From NCBI RefSeq assembly GCF_000001735.4, contig NC_003075.7:7565001-7629000 (forward strand): a stretch of 64,000 nucleotides of DNA, written 5' to 3'. A program made the translations under genes and the position numbers. This document shows, piece by piece, positions 1 to 9,627 of the stretch. A model generated the notes under the pieces. It had not been told where the DNA came from and made no database searches. It worked only from the letters and a program-made list of their open reading frames with translations. The first letter of the stretch is position 1, and the number at the start of each line of letters is the position of its first letter. This DNA is from Arabidopsis thaliana. Its lineage: Eukaryota > Streptophyta > Magnoliopsida > Brassicales > Brassicaceae.

Positions 1-289
1 CTAAAAAAAATTACAAGGATTTTTAAAAGCATTTTTTTGGCTGAGAAAAAATTTGTTACGAAAAAGTTTTGACGGGAAAAAAGTTTTGCGGAATATTTTT
101 TTGGCGGGAAAAATAAATTTTGTCGCCAAAACATTTGGCGGGAATATTTCAGTTTCCAATTACATGTTCCTATTAGATGAGGGTAATTTGGTCATTCTGT
201 TCAATGGAAGAGGTATTTTAAAAAATGGACAACACAAAAGGGTATTATTGCAAAAAGGTGGTAAAAAAAGAGTAGTTTTGCAAATCTCC
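1..289 (-). mobile_element. Terminal part of a dispersed repeat, cut by window edge
   Basis: The reverse complement of this stretch matches 12965-13240 closely over about 240 bases, including the terminus GGAGATTTGCAAAACTA and a shared peptide-like stretch that makes similar-looking ORFs in both copies. Bases 1-50 already enter the 'tttttaaaagc' type repeat that forms the foldback arms of the other copy. The element therefore ends near 289 and extends left out of the window. The family is not identified with certainty; a Mutator-like or foldback element is the most likely class (inference). Confidence 0.7.
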
Positions 290-439
290 CCAAGAACAAC
301 GAGGGCACCAAATTTTTATAGACCAAAATTTGACATTTACTTGTTACCAAATTGGCTGCATTAATGATATACCAAATTTTCCTTACAAAGAACTCAAACT
401 TCATACTCTTTAGTTCTCTTTTTGCATATCGGCTCATTC

Positions 440-1300
440 CCTAAGAAATGATAAGGAAAAAATATATTCTGTAAATACAGTTCAAACAATGTAAAAATAA
501 GATTTAAAAAACATATAATTAATTATTAAAAATATGGAAAAAATATCAGACTTTTAATTAAAACATGTTAAAAAATGCACACTAAAAAAGAAAATATAAT
601 TGACTTTTTTGTACAGTAAGAGACATGCGATAATTACAATTTTTCTATATTGATGGAAACATTTAGTATTTTATGAATGTAATATTGTAATATAGGTTTG
701 TGTATGATCTTTGTTCAAAAAAAAAAAAAAAAGGTTTGTGTATGATAAGTTGATAACACATAATGGTTTGTGTGTGGTAGCACAAAATAAATTAGAAGTA
801 GTTCTATATTTTTCATCCTATATTCTAAGAGTCATTTTTTTTCTTTGGAGAATACTTTTAATGCACTGCATATTGGTAAATTTGAAAACTGAAACAGCCC
901 CAAAATTGTCTAGAGAATGTTTTCTAATGTAAACACTATTGCCGTTGCTCTTACTCATAGAGGAATCATCACAATTTTCTCTAGTTCATCATTTTGTGAG
1001 ACATGGCATAAAGCTTATTCCCTATAAAATGAAAACGAGAAGAAATTCATGTTACAAAATAAATTATGTAAATATTATCAAAGAAAGTAAAAAACATGTA
1101 ACTAATAGTTAAACATGTTGCGGATTATTCCCATCTGAAATTGAAGCATGTTGAAAATTACGCACTAGAAAGAAAAAAAAAAGAGAATTTACCTTTTCTT
1201 ACAATTTGTTTTTATATTGATAAAAAGATTCATCATTATGTGAGCATAGTAGAGTAATGCAGGTTTGTGTATGGTTACGGAAAAGAAACTAAATGTTTAT
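440..1300. repeat. Diverged tandem duplication, two units of ~0.5 kb
   Basis: Two units, about 440-770 and 1010-1290, share a series of landmarks in the same order: an AACATGTT-type motif, 'cactaaaaaag/cactagaaag', a run ending in 'tatattgat', and 'ggtttgtgtatg'. Spacing is about 550-590 bases. No gene is visible in either unit; ORFs here are short and AT-driven. Confidence 0.5.
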
Positions 1301-2590
1301 AGCAAATGAGAACAAACTAAAAGGATTTATAAGAAGCATAATCAGTTTTAATATGATTAATTATCTCATCTTAACAATTTAATACTTTAAAAATTATAAT
1401 CGAAATAATTCGTTATTGCATTAATTTGCATGGCCCTAAAGTTTTAATAGATTGATGAGACAACAGACAGTACCTTATATGTTTATTTGTTTATAAGTCT
1501 AATGATTCTCAATACAATTAATGTAGTAAATGTGCATATATAACTTTTGTTTGTCATTCAGTTTTTTTTTTCTTTACGTCTGATTTATTTTGTGTAAAGC
1601 ACCTATGATAACATTATGTGAATTTCATTTTTTTAACAAGATTTCTTATCAAAAACAAAATTAGTTTTTAAGTAAGGAATAAAGAGAAAATATTCATTAA
1701 AATAAAAATACATACATGTTTTAAGTTATCATAAAATTATATCGTTAGGTATTTTAGTATAATTATTTTAATTATATTTTAAGTGAGCAAAAATAGATAG
1801 CATTTGTCAAAAATCAAACATTATACATATTTTATGTTGTCAAAAAATTATGACTTTAGGTATTTTAGTATAATGATATAATTAATTTAGTGAAAATGGA
1901 TAATAAGATATTTAGATTTAAACGTAAAAGACACATGTCAAATCAGAAAGTGTTCGGTGTAAGCTTCTAAGAACTTGTTTTTAGAAAGAAACCTTACTTT
2001 ATTATTATATATATATATTTTATTGGTTTAGTTCCGCAAGTATCTCAGATAAAACCTAATATTTCTGGTTTGAATAGTTCACTTAGAGAAAACTATATTA
2101 AATATATGGTATCTAATGCAAGAGGATGGGGCTTAAACTGAGAAACTCTTAGTAATTAAAAAAAAAAGATTTTGGTAAAACCGTACAACTTGACTTAGCA
2201 AAGGCATAAGTATTTTTATCAACATGCACTTGATTTGATTTGAATACGAATAAATAACTTGAATAAAAATTCATAAATTTTTAAACATCATTTACATATA
2301 ATTTAAAACGAAAAAAAAAATAGAAAGAAAATATGGCTTCAAGTCATGGCAGAGAAAAAGATTAGAAGTGAAATATAGAAATTAAAATGAAACTAACACA
2401 TGATTTGCTTTATAATGTTTTTAGTCTCGTAACAAGATTTCAAATTAAAATACCAAGAATGAAGATCATTTCTTCTTTGCAAATATTGAAATAAGCCTTT
2501 TAAATAGCAACGGGAGCATTTACTTTTCTCTAACGAAAGCATTTTTAATTTCTATCGTTACTGGTTTGTCACATAATGCCATACATACAA
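1301..2590. other. Intergenic, AT-rich, no gene seen
   Basis: No supported ORF. About 2200-2480 resembles 17515-17700 (landmarks 'atcaacatgca', 'agaaagaaaat', 'atgaaactaac', 'cataacaag'), marking a diverged dispersed repeat. A short (AT)n run lies near 2005. Confidence 0.5.
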
Positions 2591-3180
2591 CTATAACCTA
2601 CATCAAACTATAACCTACATACATACCAATAATAATTTCTACTATCATATCCTTTCCTGACCCTTTTTATATTTCTTTTTTGGAATTGATCTTTCCTTAC
2701 TCTTTAAACATTTAACCAACTTATCTCTTACTTTGACTAACTTCTTAATATGAAGAACCATTAAACCAATTTATACCCTTCTTTCATGTGATATTAGATG
2801 ATCTAATAAAATATTTTATTGGTGTTACATACTTTTATATCCCCTACATCAAACCAAACTATATCCTATATACATTACCAACAAGAATTTCTATTAACTA
2901 ACAAACTTCTTCTATCTTTCCTCACTATTTAACCATTAAACCAACACATCTCTTACTTATACAATTAAATTAACTTATTATGAAGAACCACTAAACCAAC
3001 TTGTACCCTTATTTGATATGATATTAGATGATCTACATATTTTATTATTACATACTCAAAATCCCCACATCAAACCAAACTATATCCCAACATACATTAC
3101 CAATAAGAATTTCTACTAACTAACCTACTTCTTCTTTCTTCCCTCACTCTTTAACCATTAAACCAACTTTTCTCTTACTT
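2590..3180. repeat. Tandem repeat, about 2.5 units of ~230 bp, upstream of UND
   Basis: The phrase 'catcaaac..aacta..ccta' followed by 'cataccaa..aagaatttcta' recurs near 2600, 2842 and 3064, spacing about 242 and 222 bases. Each unit continues with 'taaaccaac.t.tctctta' and the first two with 'gatattagatgatcta'. The third unit is partial and runs into the proximal promoter of the protease gene, about 100 bases upstream of its ATG. Confidence 0.75.
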
Positions 3181-3285
3181 TAGTGTCAAACTACAACTTC
3201 ACAAATCTTCCATTCACTATTATAATATCACCACATCTTAAAAAACAAATCACATCCTTAATTAATAACTCTAAAAACAGTTTAA

Positions 3286-4455
3286 ATGAAAACCACAATG
3301 AATTTTGTTTTTCTTTTTTTCCTCCCTCTCTTGATTAATGCAAAACCAAAAAGAGTCACTCTACATATCCCTCTTGTGCATAATGGTGCAAACTTTTATG
3401 ACAGCAAAGTTGTTTCTCTTCCACTCTCGTCACCCCACTCCCAGCGAGGGCTAGCGTTCATGGCCGAAATTCATTTTGGCTCCCCTCAAAAGAAACAATT
3501 TCTTCACATGGATACGGGTAGCAGCCTCACATGGACTCAATGCTTCCCTTGCTCCGACTGCTATGCCCAGAAGATTTATCCAAAATACCGACCAGCAGCT
3601 TCAATAACATATCGCGATGCGATGTGTGAAGATTCCCATCCAAAGTCCAATCCGCATTTTGCATTTGATCCTTTGACGAGAATATGCACCTACCAGCAGC
3701 ATTACTTAGACGAAACCAACATCAAAGGAACACTAGCGCAAGAAATGATTACAGTAGATACACATGATGGTGGGTTCAAAAGGGTGCACGGTGTGTATTT
3801 TGGATGCAACACGTTAAGCGATGGTTCTTATTTTACAGGAACAGGCATATTGGGCCTCGGGGTTGGAAAGTACTCCATAATAGGCGAGTTTGGCTCCAAG
3901 TTTTCCTTTTGTCTTGGTGAGATAAGCGAACCCAAAGCTTCTCACAACCTAATCCTTGGCGATGGTGCAAACGTACAAGGACATCCGACGGTAATAAATA
4001 TTACGGAAGGTCACACTATCTTTCAATTGGAATCCATTATTGTTGGCGAGGAAATAACCTTGGACGACCCAGTCCAAGTATTTGTTGACACGGGCTCGAC
4101 GCTGTCTCATTTGTCCACAAATTTGTACTACAAATTTGTGGATGCGTTTGACGATCTTATAGGCAGCAGACCTCTTTCGTATGAACCAACGCTGTGCTAC
4201 AAAGCGGATACCATAGAAAGGCTAGAGAAGATGGATGTCGGTTTTAAATTTGATGTAGGAGCTGAGTTGAGCGTAAATATTCATAACATATTCATACAGC
4301 AAGGTCCCCCTGAAATTCGATGTTTGGCGATCCAGAATAACAAGGAGTCCTTTTCACATGTCATCATTGGGGTTATAGCCATGCAAGGATACAACGTGGG
4401 ATATGACCTCAGCGCAAAAACTGCTTATATTAATAAACAAGATTGTGATATGTAG
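3286..4455 (+). CDS. UND: Aspartic protease, pepsin family A1 (UNDEAD)
   Basis: Intronless gene for a 389-residue plant pepsin-like aspartic protease. Residues 1-19 form a hydrophobic signal peptide. The two catalytic Asp motifs are visible: DTGS at 76-79 (context HMDTGSSLTWTQC) and DTGS at 268-271 (context VFVDTGSTLS). A Cys-rich stretch follows the first motif (CFPCSDC), as in nepenthesin/CDR1-like plant proteases. There is no plant-specific saposin insert and no long prosegment, so this is an atypical, short-prodomain form. By sequence type and locus position I take it to be UNDEAD, reported as a MYB80 target in tapetal programmed cell death; that role is from the literature, not from this sequence. 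A TATA-like 'tataata' lies about 65 bases upstream, and tandem repeats occupy the region beyond. The start ATG at 3286 is favoured because the signal peptide follows directly. Confidence 0.9.
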   Translation: MKTTMNFVFLFFLPLLINAKPKRVTLHIPLVHNGANFYDSKVVSLPLSSPHSQRGLAFMAEIHFGSPQKKQFLHMDTGSSLTWTQCFPCSDCYAQKIYPKYRPAASITYRDAMCEDSHPKSNPHFAFDPLTRICTYQQHYLDETNIKGTLAQEMITVDTHDGGFKRVHGVYFGCNTLSDGSYFTGTGILGLGVGKYSIIGEFGSKFSFCLGEISEPKASHNLILGDGANVQGHPTVINITEGHTIFQLESIIVGEEITLDDPVQVFVDTGSTLSHLSTNLYYKFVDAFDDLIGSRPLSYEPTLCYKADTIERLEKMDVGFKFDVGAELSVNIHNIFIQQGPPEIRCLAIQNNKESFSHVIIGVIAMQGYNVGYDLSAKTAYINKQDCDM

Positions 4456-5165
4456 AAACTTAGTGGAATTGTGTTGTTGTTGCTTTTTATTTTAAGAAAT
4501 ATAATAATCGTTCAAGCTAATTGAGAACTTAAATCATAGAACTATAAGTTCAAACTAAATCTATTTGTTACATGTATTACGTATATGTTCACATTAATTA
4601 CAATGAAAAAAGTATTGGATTTTCGAGGGCAAGTTTGATCTTTCAAACTACTTTTTTTTTTTTGGTTTCAAACTGAAACTACTTCTAGTGAATGCTTTTG
4701 TAGAGTTTAGTGTTAGGTTTTGATTAGGTATATTATATTTTAAGAAAAATATATCTTAAACTCATCGAATATGTGTACCGAAATAAATGAAACAGAAATT
4801 TCTTAAGGGGGACTTGTAATTAGCATGCAAGTATGCAACGCTTATATTCTTTCAAATAAGCCAACAACAACGTATTAAACCATTTGCACCCATAAAATAC
4901 CTGCTGATTTTATTTTCCAATGGAAACGATCTTAGGAGTCTTTACTCGGTGGTATTATAGTACTGGATACAAGAAATACATAGCGTTAAGTTATGAAACC
5001 CTACCCATGCAATACAGTAGCTAACAACATTGCCAAGACCGGGAGTTACAGAAAGCTTCCTTTTACGCCAAACAAGAAATTATTTTGTTGAGTACATATC
5101 ATAACATAATTTGATAACAAGTTGTTTCACCCACTAATTAAAAAACAGAAATGTACCTTGATTTG
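4456..5165. other. Intergenic downstream of UND
   Basis: Holds the 3' flank of the protease gene and AT-rich DNA. No ORF, RNA gene or repeat that I can support. Confidence 0.5.
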
Positions 5166-5502
5166 GGTCAAGCCAGTGCCGTGCCAAGGCGTTTTGGGGC
5201 TTGGAACAAAAAATAAAATGTGGCCTATCTAATTTAGTTGAATAATTATTTTTAAAGAACCTAAAATAGAACTAGAAGAGAGAAGTAAGTTACAATACAA
5301 AATCAAGGTTATAAATCTATATACTGAAATGAATTATTCTAATATGGATCAAACTTCAAATAAAATACATGTTTGAGGCAACTAAAAATTGCTAAACCAA
5401 CAAAAAGAATTTTAATAATGTGGCCTAAAAATCAAGTCTATAAAATGTGGCTTTGGGCAAATGCCTTCTATGTTAAGGGGTAAGCACGGAACTGGGTCAA
5501 GC
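5166..5502. mobile_element. Non-autonomous hAT-type element (321 bp) with 8-bp target duplication
   Basis: The element is 5174-5494. It starts CAGTGCCGTGCCAAG, and the reverse complement of its end is CAGTTCCGTGCTTAC, giving imperfect terminal inverted repeats (12 of 15 match). It is flanked by perfect 8-base direct repeats GGTCAAGC at 5166-5173 and 5495-5502. An 8-bp duplication with CAG-type ends is the signature of the hAT superfamily. The interior is AT-rich without an ORF, so it would need a transposase from elsewhere. The perfect duplication suggests a fairly recent insertion. Confidence 0.85.
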
Positions 5503-8280
5503 TAGCATATACTTGAGTCTCTCCTAAGTACTAACCTATATTAATACTGAAATTTGTTTTGATTCAAAAAAATACTGAAATTTGTGACCAAATGTCAACA
5601 CTCTTAGCTGGACTTCACGTCTATGACTCATTTGTCAATTTACTACCTAGATCTCCTATAGTTTTCATCTATCACTTTGCCCATATATGTAATATATATT
5701 TACTATAGGAGTATTTAATAACTTTATGTAGTATAGATCTATTAGGTGTATAGGATCTGATGAGAAATATATATGTTTTTGATCTTCGATCAGTGTTCAT
5801 ACATTATTTTTGTAACACACAACGATCATATTATTTTGTAAGCCTTACATTAGTTTTTTTTTTTAATCTGTTCTCAATAACAAATACATTTATTGTAAAC
5901 TTTTGGAATGACGATCACTAAATTTATCTAAATCTCGCCCACCATATCCAAAAAAAAAACTGAGTGACGCAAAATGAAAATAACACATTTTTCACTCCAA
6001 ATATAGCATAAAACCGAAAACTATGTTGTGTGAGATAATAATCATTCGTTTTTTTTTTGTTGATCTCATATTTCTGAATTATTTTGCTACATAAAAATAT
6101 AACTTAAGTAAACTATTTTTTTGGTAATAGAGTAGAAGTGTAGAACTTAAATTACTCAGAAGAGAGAAAGGAATAGAAAAAAAAAAAAAAATTGAAAACT
6201 AATTGATGATTCGCTCTCTAATATTTATTTCTTTTTTTTTCGAGTATTATTGGCGAAACAGAAGTTGAGCTAATCCAAACTTAATGACATAAATTCAAGT
6301 GGAAAACTGTCTATATATGTATAAAAACTAGACATCCACTGTAGCTTATTGACGCTAAAATGTTTTCTAAAATTATTGATGTTTAGTAATTTGAAAGATG
6401 CATCAAGACCTACTCATACAAATGAAAGTAGAACATACACCTATGTGATTTATACAAGGGTAGCCTCGGAGTTGGTGTTTCTACTTTTATATTTTTTTTT
6501 TCTTTTTTTTTTGTAATTAGTGTATTTATCAAAGTTTTCAATTGGTGCATGTAGGTTTGTGTATTCAGGTTTTTCGGAACGGTTTTGGGACGAGTTTTTT
6601 TCTTGGATTAGTGTTATTTACGTAGTGAGGGCTTAGGATTCGTTGGGGAATTGTGACTATTCGGTTCAGTTTGCTTATGTCTTGGAACCGTATTTGTTCC
6701 CGAAATATAAAAACTAACAAAATGGTTCAATTTTAATAAGGTTGGTTAAGTTTTGCAAGAAACAAAAATTGGCAAATATTAACTTATGATTTTCAAATAT
6801 TTCGGATATATCGGGTATTTTTGATATTTTAGAATCTATATAGTATTTTTGTAAGGATTTTGTGCGGATGAGGAAAAAATACATTCCGGTCTATTTGGTA
6901 TCCGCCCATTAGTAATTTTGTCCATTAAATCTTAGTTGGGTCGGTTCAAATAAAACCTGATTCAAAATCCTTTTTTCAATATCTTACACCGGATATTTTC
7001 ATATCTAACGATATAGATCTTTTAAAGATTTGGTTAAGATTTAAAACTATGAATCTTTTATAATCTTTCTTTGATTTTTTAACGGTTTTAAATTATTGTA
7101 TAATATATAAAGAAAACAAATTTTAATATAATTTTTTGCATATATTGTGATTCAAATTTTTTTTAAAATGGACATATATAACCCAATTGACAAAAAAATG
7201 TGTGGCTTCAACGTCCGCTAAAATATTTAGACAATGATTCGGAATCATATCATAAATAAGATCAACATTAATAAAATAAATTGTTTTTGGCAGGATGTAT
7301 TTGACGGGACGGATTTTTGAATCAATATTAACAAAAAAATTAAATATTATTAATTCGCTGCTTCAATACGGGTTAAATCCTTAATTTATAAATTTACCAA
7401 TATTAGACATATTAAATCAGTCTGATTTAGAAAAGTTTTATAAAACCAAAAAGTGTTCCTTGGTATAATGCTATTTAATAACAATGGTAAACTATAAAAT
7501 ATAAATGTCTCAGAGAATGATATAATATATAATAATTAAATTTAAAATATCTCTACTTTTAGAAAACAAATCATGGGATACGTTAAAAAATAACAAGATA
7601 GGTTATATCTCGGAAAGGGGTTATGTGGCCAACGGATTTGAATCAATATTTATAAAATTTTAAAAAATTATTAACATGTCATTTTAATACAGGTTAAATC
7701 TTCAATTTATTAACAATTGTCTCGTGCTTAATTGTATACCGTTATATAATAACAACCATAAACTATAAAATATAAATAATTTTTAACTATATACAATTTA
7801 CAAACTTAAATATATGCTAAATTAAAAAACTAAATCGTCTTGCGGTAAATTTTGAGGTAAAATATAGGTTAAAATATAACAATATTCGTTTGTTAATAAT
7901 TATATTTTGGGTATATCGGTTACCCTTTGGTTATTTTTTATAATTTAGTAATTTTGGATATAGAATATAACTCAATAAACTAATATATATTTGTTATATA
8001 ATTCTATTTTGGGTATTTCGGATAAGAACTTCGTTTGAGTTTTTATGACTATTTGGTTCAGTTTGGTTCTCGAATCCGGGTATTTTACCTATACATAGGT
8101 GGATCCGTCCATGTAGCACTTGTTTCTGATATAATCTTCCTTAGAAATACAAATTCAAAACAAAATTGTTTAAACAGAAGAAAAAAAGTCCTACCCAAGA
8201 ATAAAACCAGAAATCCTAGGCATGAACGAACGGAAAATAAAAACAATTCCGAAATAGAAAAAAAAAAAAAAACTGAGGAA
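5503..8280. other. Intergenic, AT-rich, old repeat fragments
   Basis: No supported gene. About 6080-6450 resembles 17460-18000 (shared 'actagacatcca', 'gcttattgacg', 'tttgaaagatgcatca'). About 7150-7480 matches the reverse complement of 28600-28860 (see separate entry). Phrases such as 'gactattcggttcagttt' (6657) recur near 8047. Poly-A and poly-T runs are frequent. ORFs here overlap the downstream minus-strand gene or are short. Confidence 0.5.
7150..7480 (+). repeat. Dispersed repeat, inverted partner at 28600-28860
   Basis: Shares ordered landmarks with the reverse complement of 28600-28860: 'acccaattgacaaaaa', 'aatgattcggaatcatatca' versus 'aatgcttaggaatcatatca', and 'tacgggttaaatc'. A second partial copy of the last motif lies near 7690 ('tacaggttaaatc'). 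I cannot assign a class; a Helitron-type repeat is possible but I do not see defined ends. Confidence 0.55.
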
Positions 8281-8706
8281 TTAAACCATGTCAGCTTCTG
8301 CACTAAGGCCATACATAAGATACGTCAAGAGATTTGTACCCTCATATTGACGACAATAATCATACTGCATTGGCCACAAGTTACCGTGAACCTTGTTCCG
8401 CAAGTCACCGTATGGATATCCCTGATGATTCTTCCACTCGCCCCAAAGCTGAACATAACCTCGAACTTTATCTTGTAGGAATAATGATCGGTTCATGTAA
8501 TTGGTAGATGTGGAAAGTGAGTATATACCGTATTTCTTGTCTGCTTCTTGTTGCCATCCTCGAACTGTCTCTCTCAAAATCCTGATATAATCAATCTCCG
8601 ATTGATCTAGATATTTTTTTTGTTTTTCATTGGGATCTGGCCTATATAGTGCGATCGATGATTCAACTAACAGGAAAAGGAGGAAGACTTTAATGGCCAG
8701 AGACAT
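8281..8706 (-). CDS. Small secreted protein of unknown family (copy A)
   Basis: Intronless 141-residue protein starting at the ATG at 8706, which puts a signal peptide (MSLAIKVFLLFLLVESSIA) at the N-terminus; the longer reading frame upstream begins with a non-ATG codon. It is clearly paralogous to the divergently transcribed gene at 9172-9627. Shared features in order: the signal peptide, a SEIDY motif, 'GW..EA..KY', 'NRS.F.Q.K...Y...W..WK', 'DL.NK', 'LWP.Q.D.C' and 'LTY..(H/Y)GLS'. One conserved Cys remains in the mature protein. I recognise no domain. Trp/Tyr richness and the signal peptide suggest an apoplastic protein. A TATATATAAAC box lies about 70 bases upstream. The two genes share a promoter region of about 465 bases. 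Confidence 0.7.
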   Translation of the reverse strand: MSLAIKVFLLFLLVESSIALYRPDPNEKQKKYLDQSEIDYIRILRETVRGWQQEADKKYGIYSLSTSTNYMNRSLFLQDKVRGYVQLWGEWKNHQGYPYGDLRNKVHGNLWPMQYDYCRQYEGTNLLTYLMYGLSAEADMV

Positions 8707-9171
8707 TGTTAAAGATATCAATTAGTGTGTTTTGTTTTTTAAAGTTGTGATGATGGATGGAAGTTTGTTTATATATATACTAATATACAAGCGTCTCGTT
8801 TTCCTTTTTAATTGGGATTAGGGTTTATCGTTGTGATATATATGTTTTTTTTTATTTATTTCAGTTTTGATTATCTGAGTCATATTTTTAAAAAATAGAA
8901 GGTTTTTATATAGGAAAATTTAACAATTAGAAAATAACAATGATAAGTTCCACAAAAACAAGATTCCAGATTTTTAGGAAACAAGGAAACTTCTCTTTCA
9001 TTTGTTTTGGCTTTATCGCTTTTTCTCTATTTTATATATCCTATAAATATATGAGTTTAATTATACGTAACCTAACCTAATCCCAAGAGAAAAAGGAGTT
9101 GAGAAACTTCTGTCTCGATTATATATCACGACATCGATCAGAAACTAGAAGCAACAAAAAATTTCTAGTTG
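8707..9171. promoter_or_regulatory. Shared divergent promoter of the secreted-protein pair
   Basis: Lies between the two start codons. A TATA box for the minus-strand gene is visible near 8770-8780 (TATATATA) and one for the plus-strand gene near 9044-9051 (CTATAAATA). No ORF. The arrangement would allow co-regulation, which is inference. Confidence 0.5.
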
Positions 9172-9627
9172 ATGTCTCTGCCGATGTCTCTCACCATAAA
9201 ACTCTTTCTCATGTTCTTATTGATTGAATCTTCCATTGCAAAACAAAAACCAGATCTAGATCATGTAAACGTAGATATGTCAGAGATTGATTATTCCAGT
9301 TTTTTCAAACAGATGATTGAAGGATGGGAACGTGAAGCAAACGAGAAATACCCCTTTAGGCCAGATCTCAACAATGATGACAGTTCATATTTCCTACAAA
9401 GCCGAGACCAAGTTTATGTCAACAGATCTTTCTTTGTTCAAGGCAAGGCTCAAGCTTATATTCGTCAGTGGAACAACTGGAAGCCATACCGTGACTTGGG
9501 GAACAAGATAGGTGTGTTGTGGCCAACTCAAGACAATGATTGTCCTAAAATTGAAGCTATGAATCCGCTGACCTACATGATTCATGGCCTGAGTCGTCGT
9601 TACAACATCCTTCCTTTACTTAAGTAA
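9172..9627 (+). CDS. Small secreted protein of unknown family (copy B)
   Basis: Intronless 151-residue paralogue of the gene at 8281-8706, transcribed in the opposite direction. The start at 9172 gives MSLPMSLTIKLF; the in-frame ATG at 9184 aligns better with the start of copy A, so either could be used. The signal peptide ends near SSIA. Conserved motifs with copy A: SEIDY, GWE.EA.EKY, NRSFF.Q.KA..Y...W..WK, DLGNK, LWPTQ.NDC and LTY..HGLS. Relative to copy A there is an insertion of about ten residues after EKYPF and a longer C-terminus (RRYNILPLLK). One Cys in the mature region. No domain recognised; function unknown. Confidence 0.72.
   Translation: MSLPMSLTIKLFLMFLLIESSIAKQKPDLDHVNVDMSEIDYSSFFKQMIEGWEREANEKYPFRPDLNNDDSSYFLQSRDQVYVNRSFFVQGKAQAYIRQWNNWKPYRDLGNKIGVLWPTQDNDCPKIEAMNPLTYMIHGLSRRYNILPLLK

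Noticed and set aside
53-364. 103-codon plus-strand ORF sharing a conserved-looking peptide with a minus-strand ORF at 12932-13156
   Set aside because: The shared peptide is fully explained by the two loci being inverted copies of the same repeat end; no start, splice or domain evidence for a protein.
8035-8478. 147-codon plus-strand ORF
   Set aside because: It runs antisense across the 3' half of the secreted-protein gene on the minus strand and has low-complexity Lys/Glu/Asn composition.
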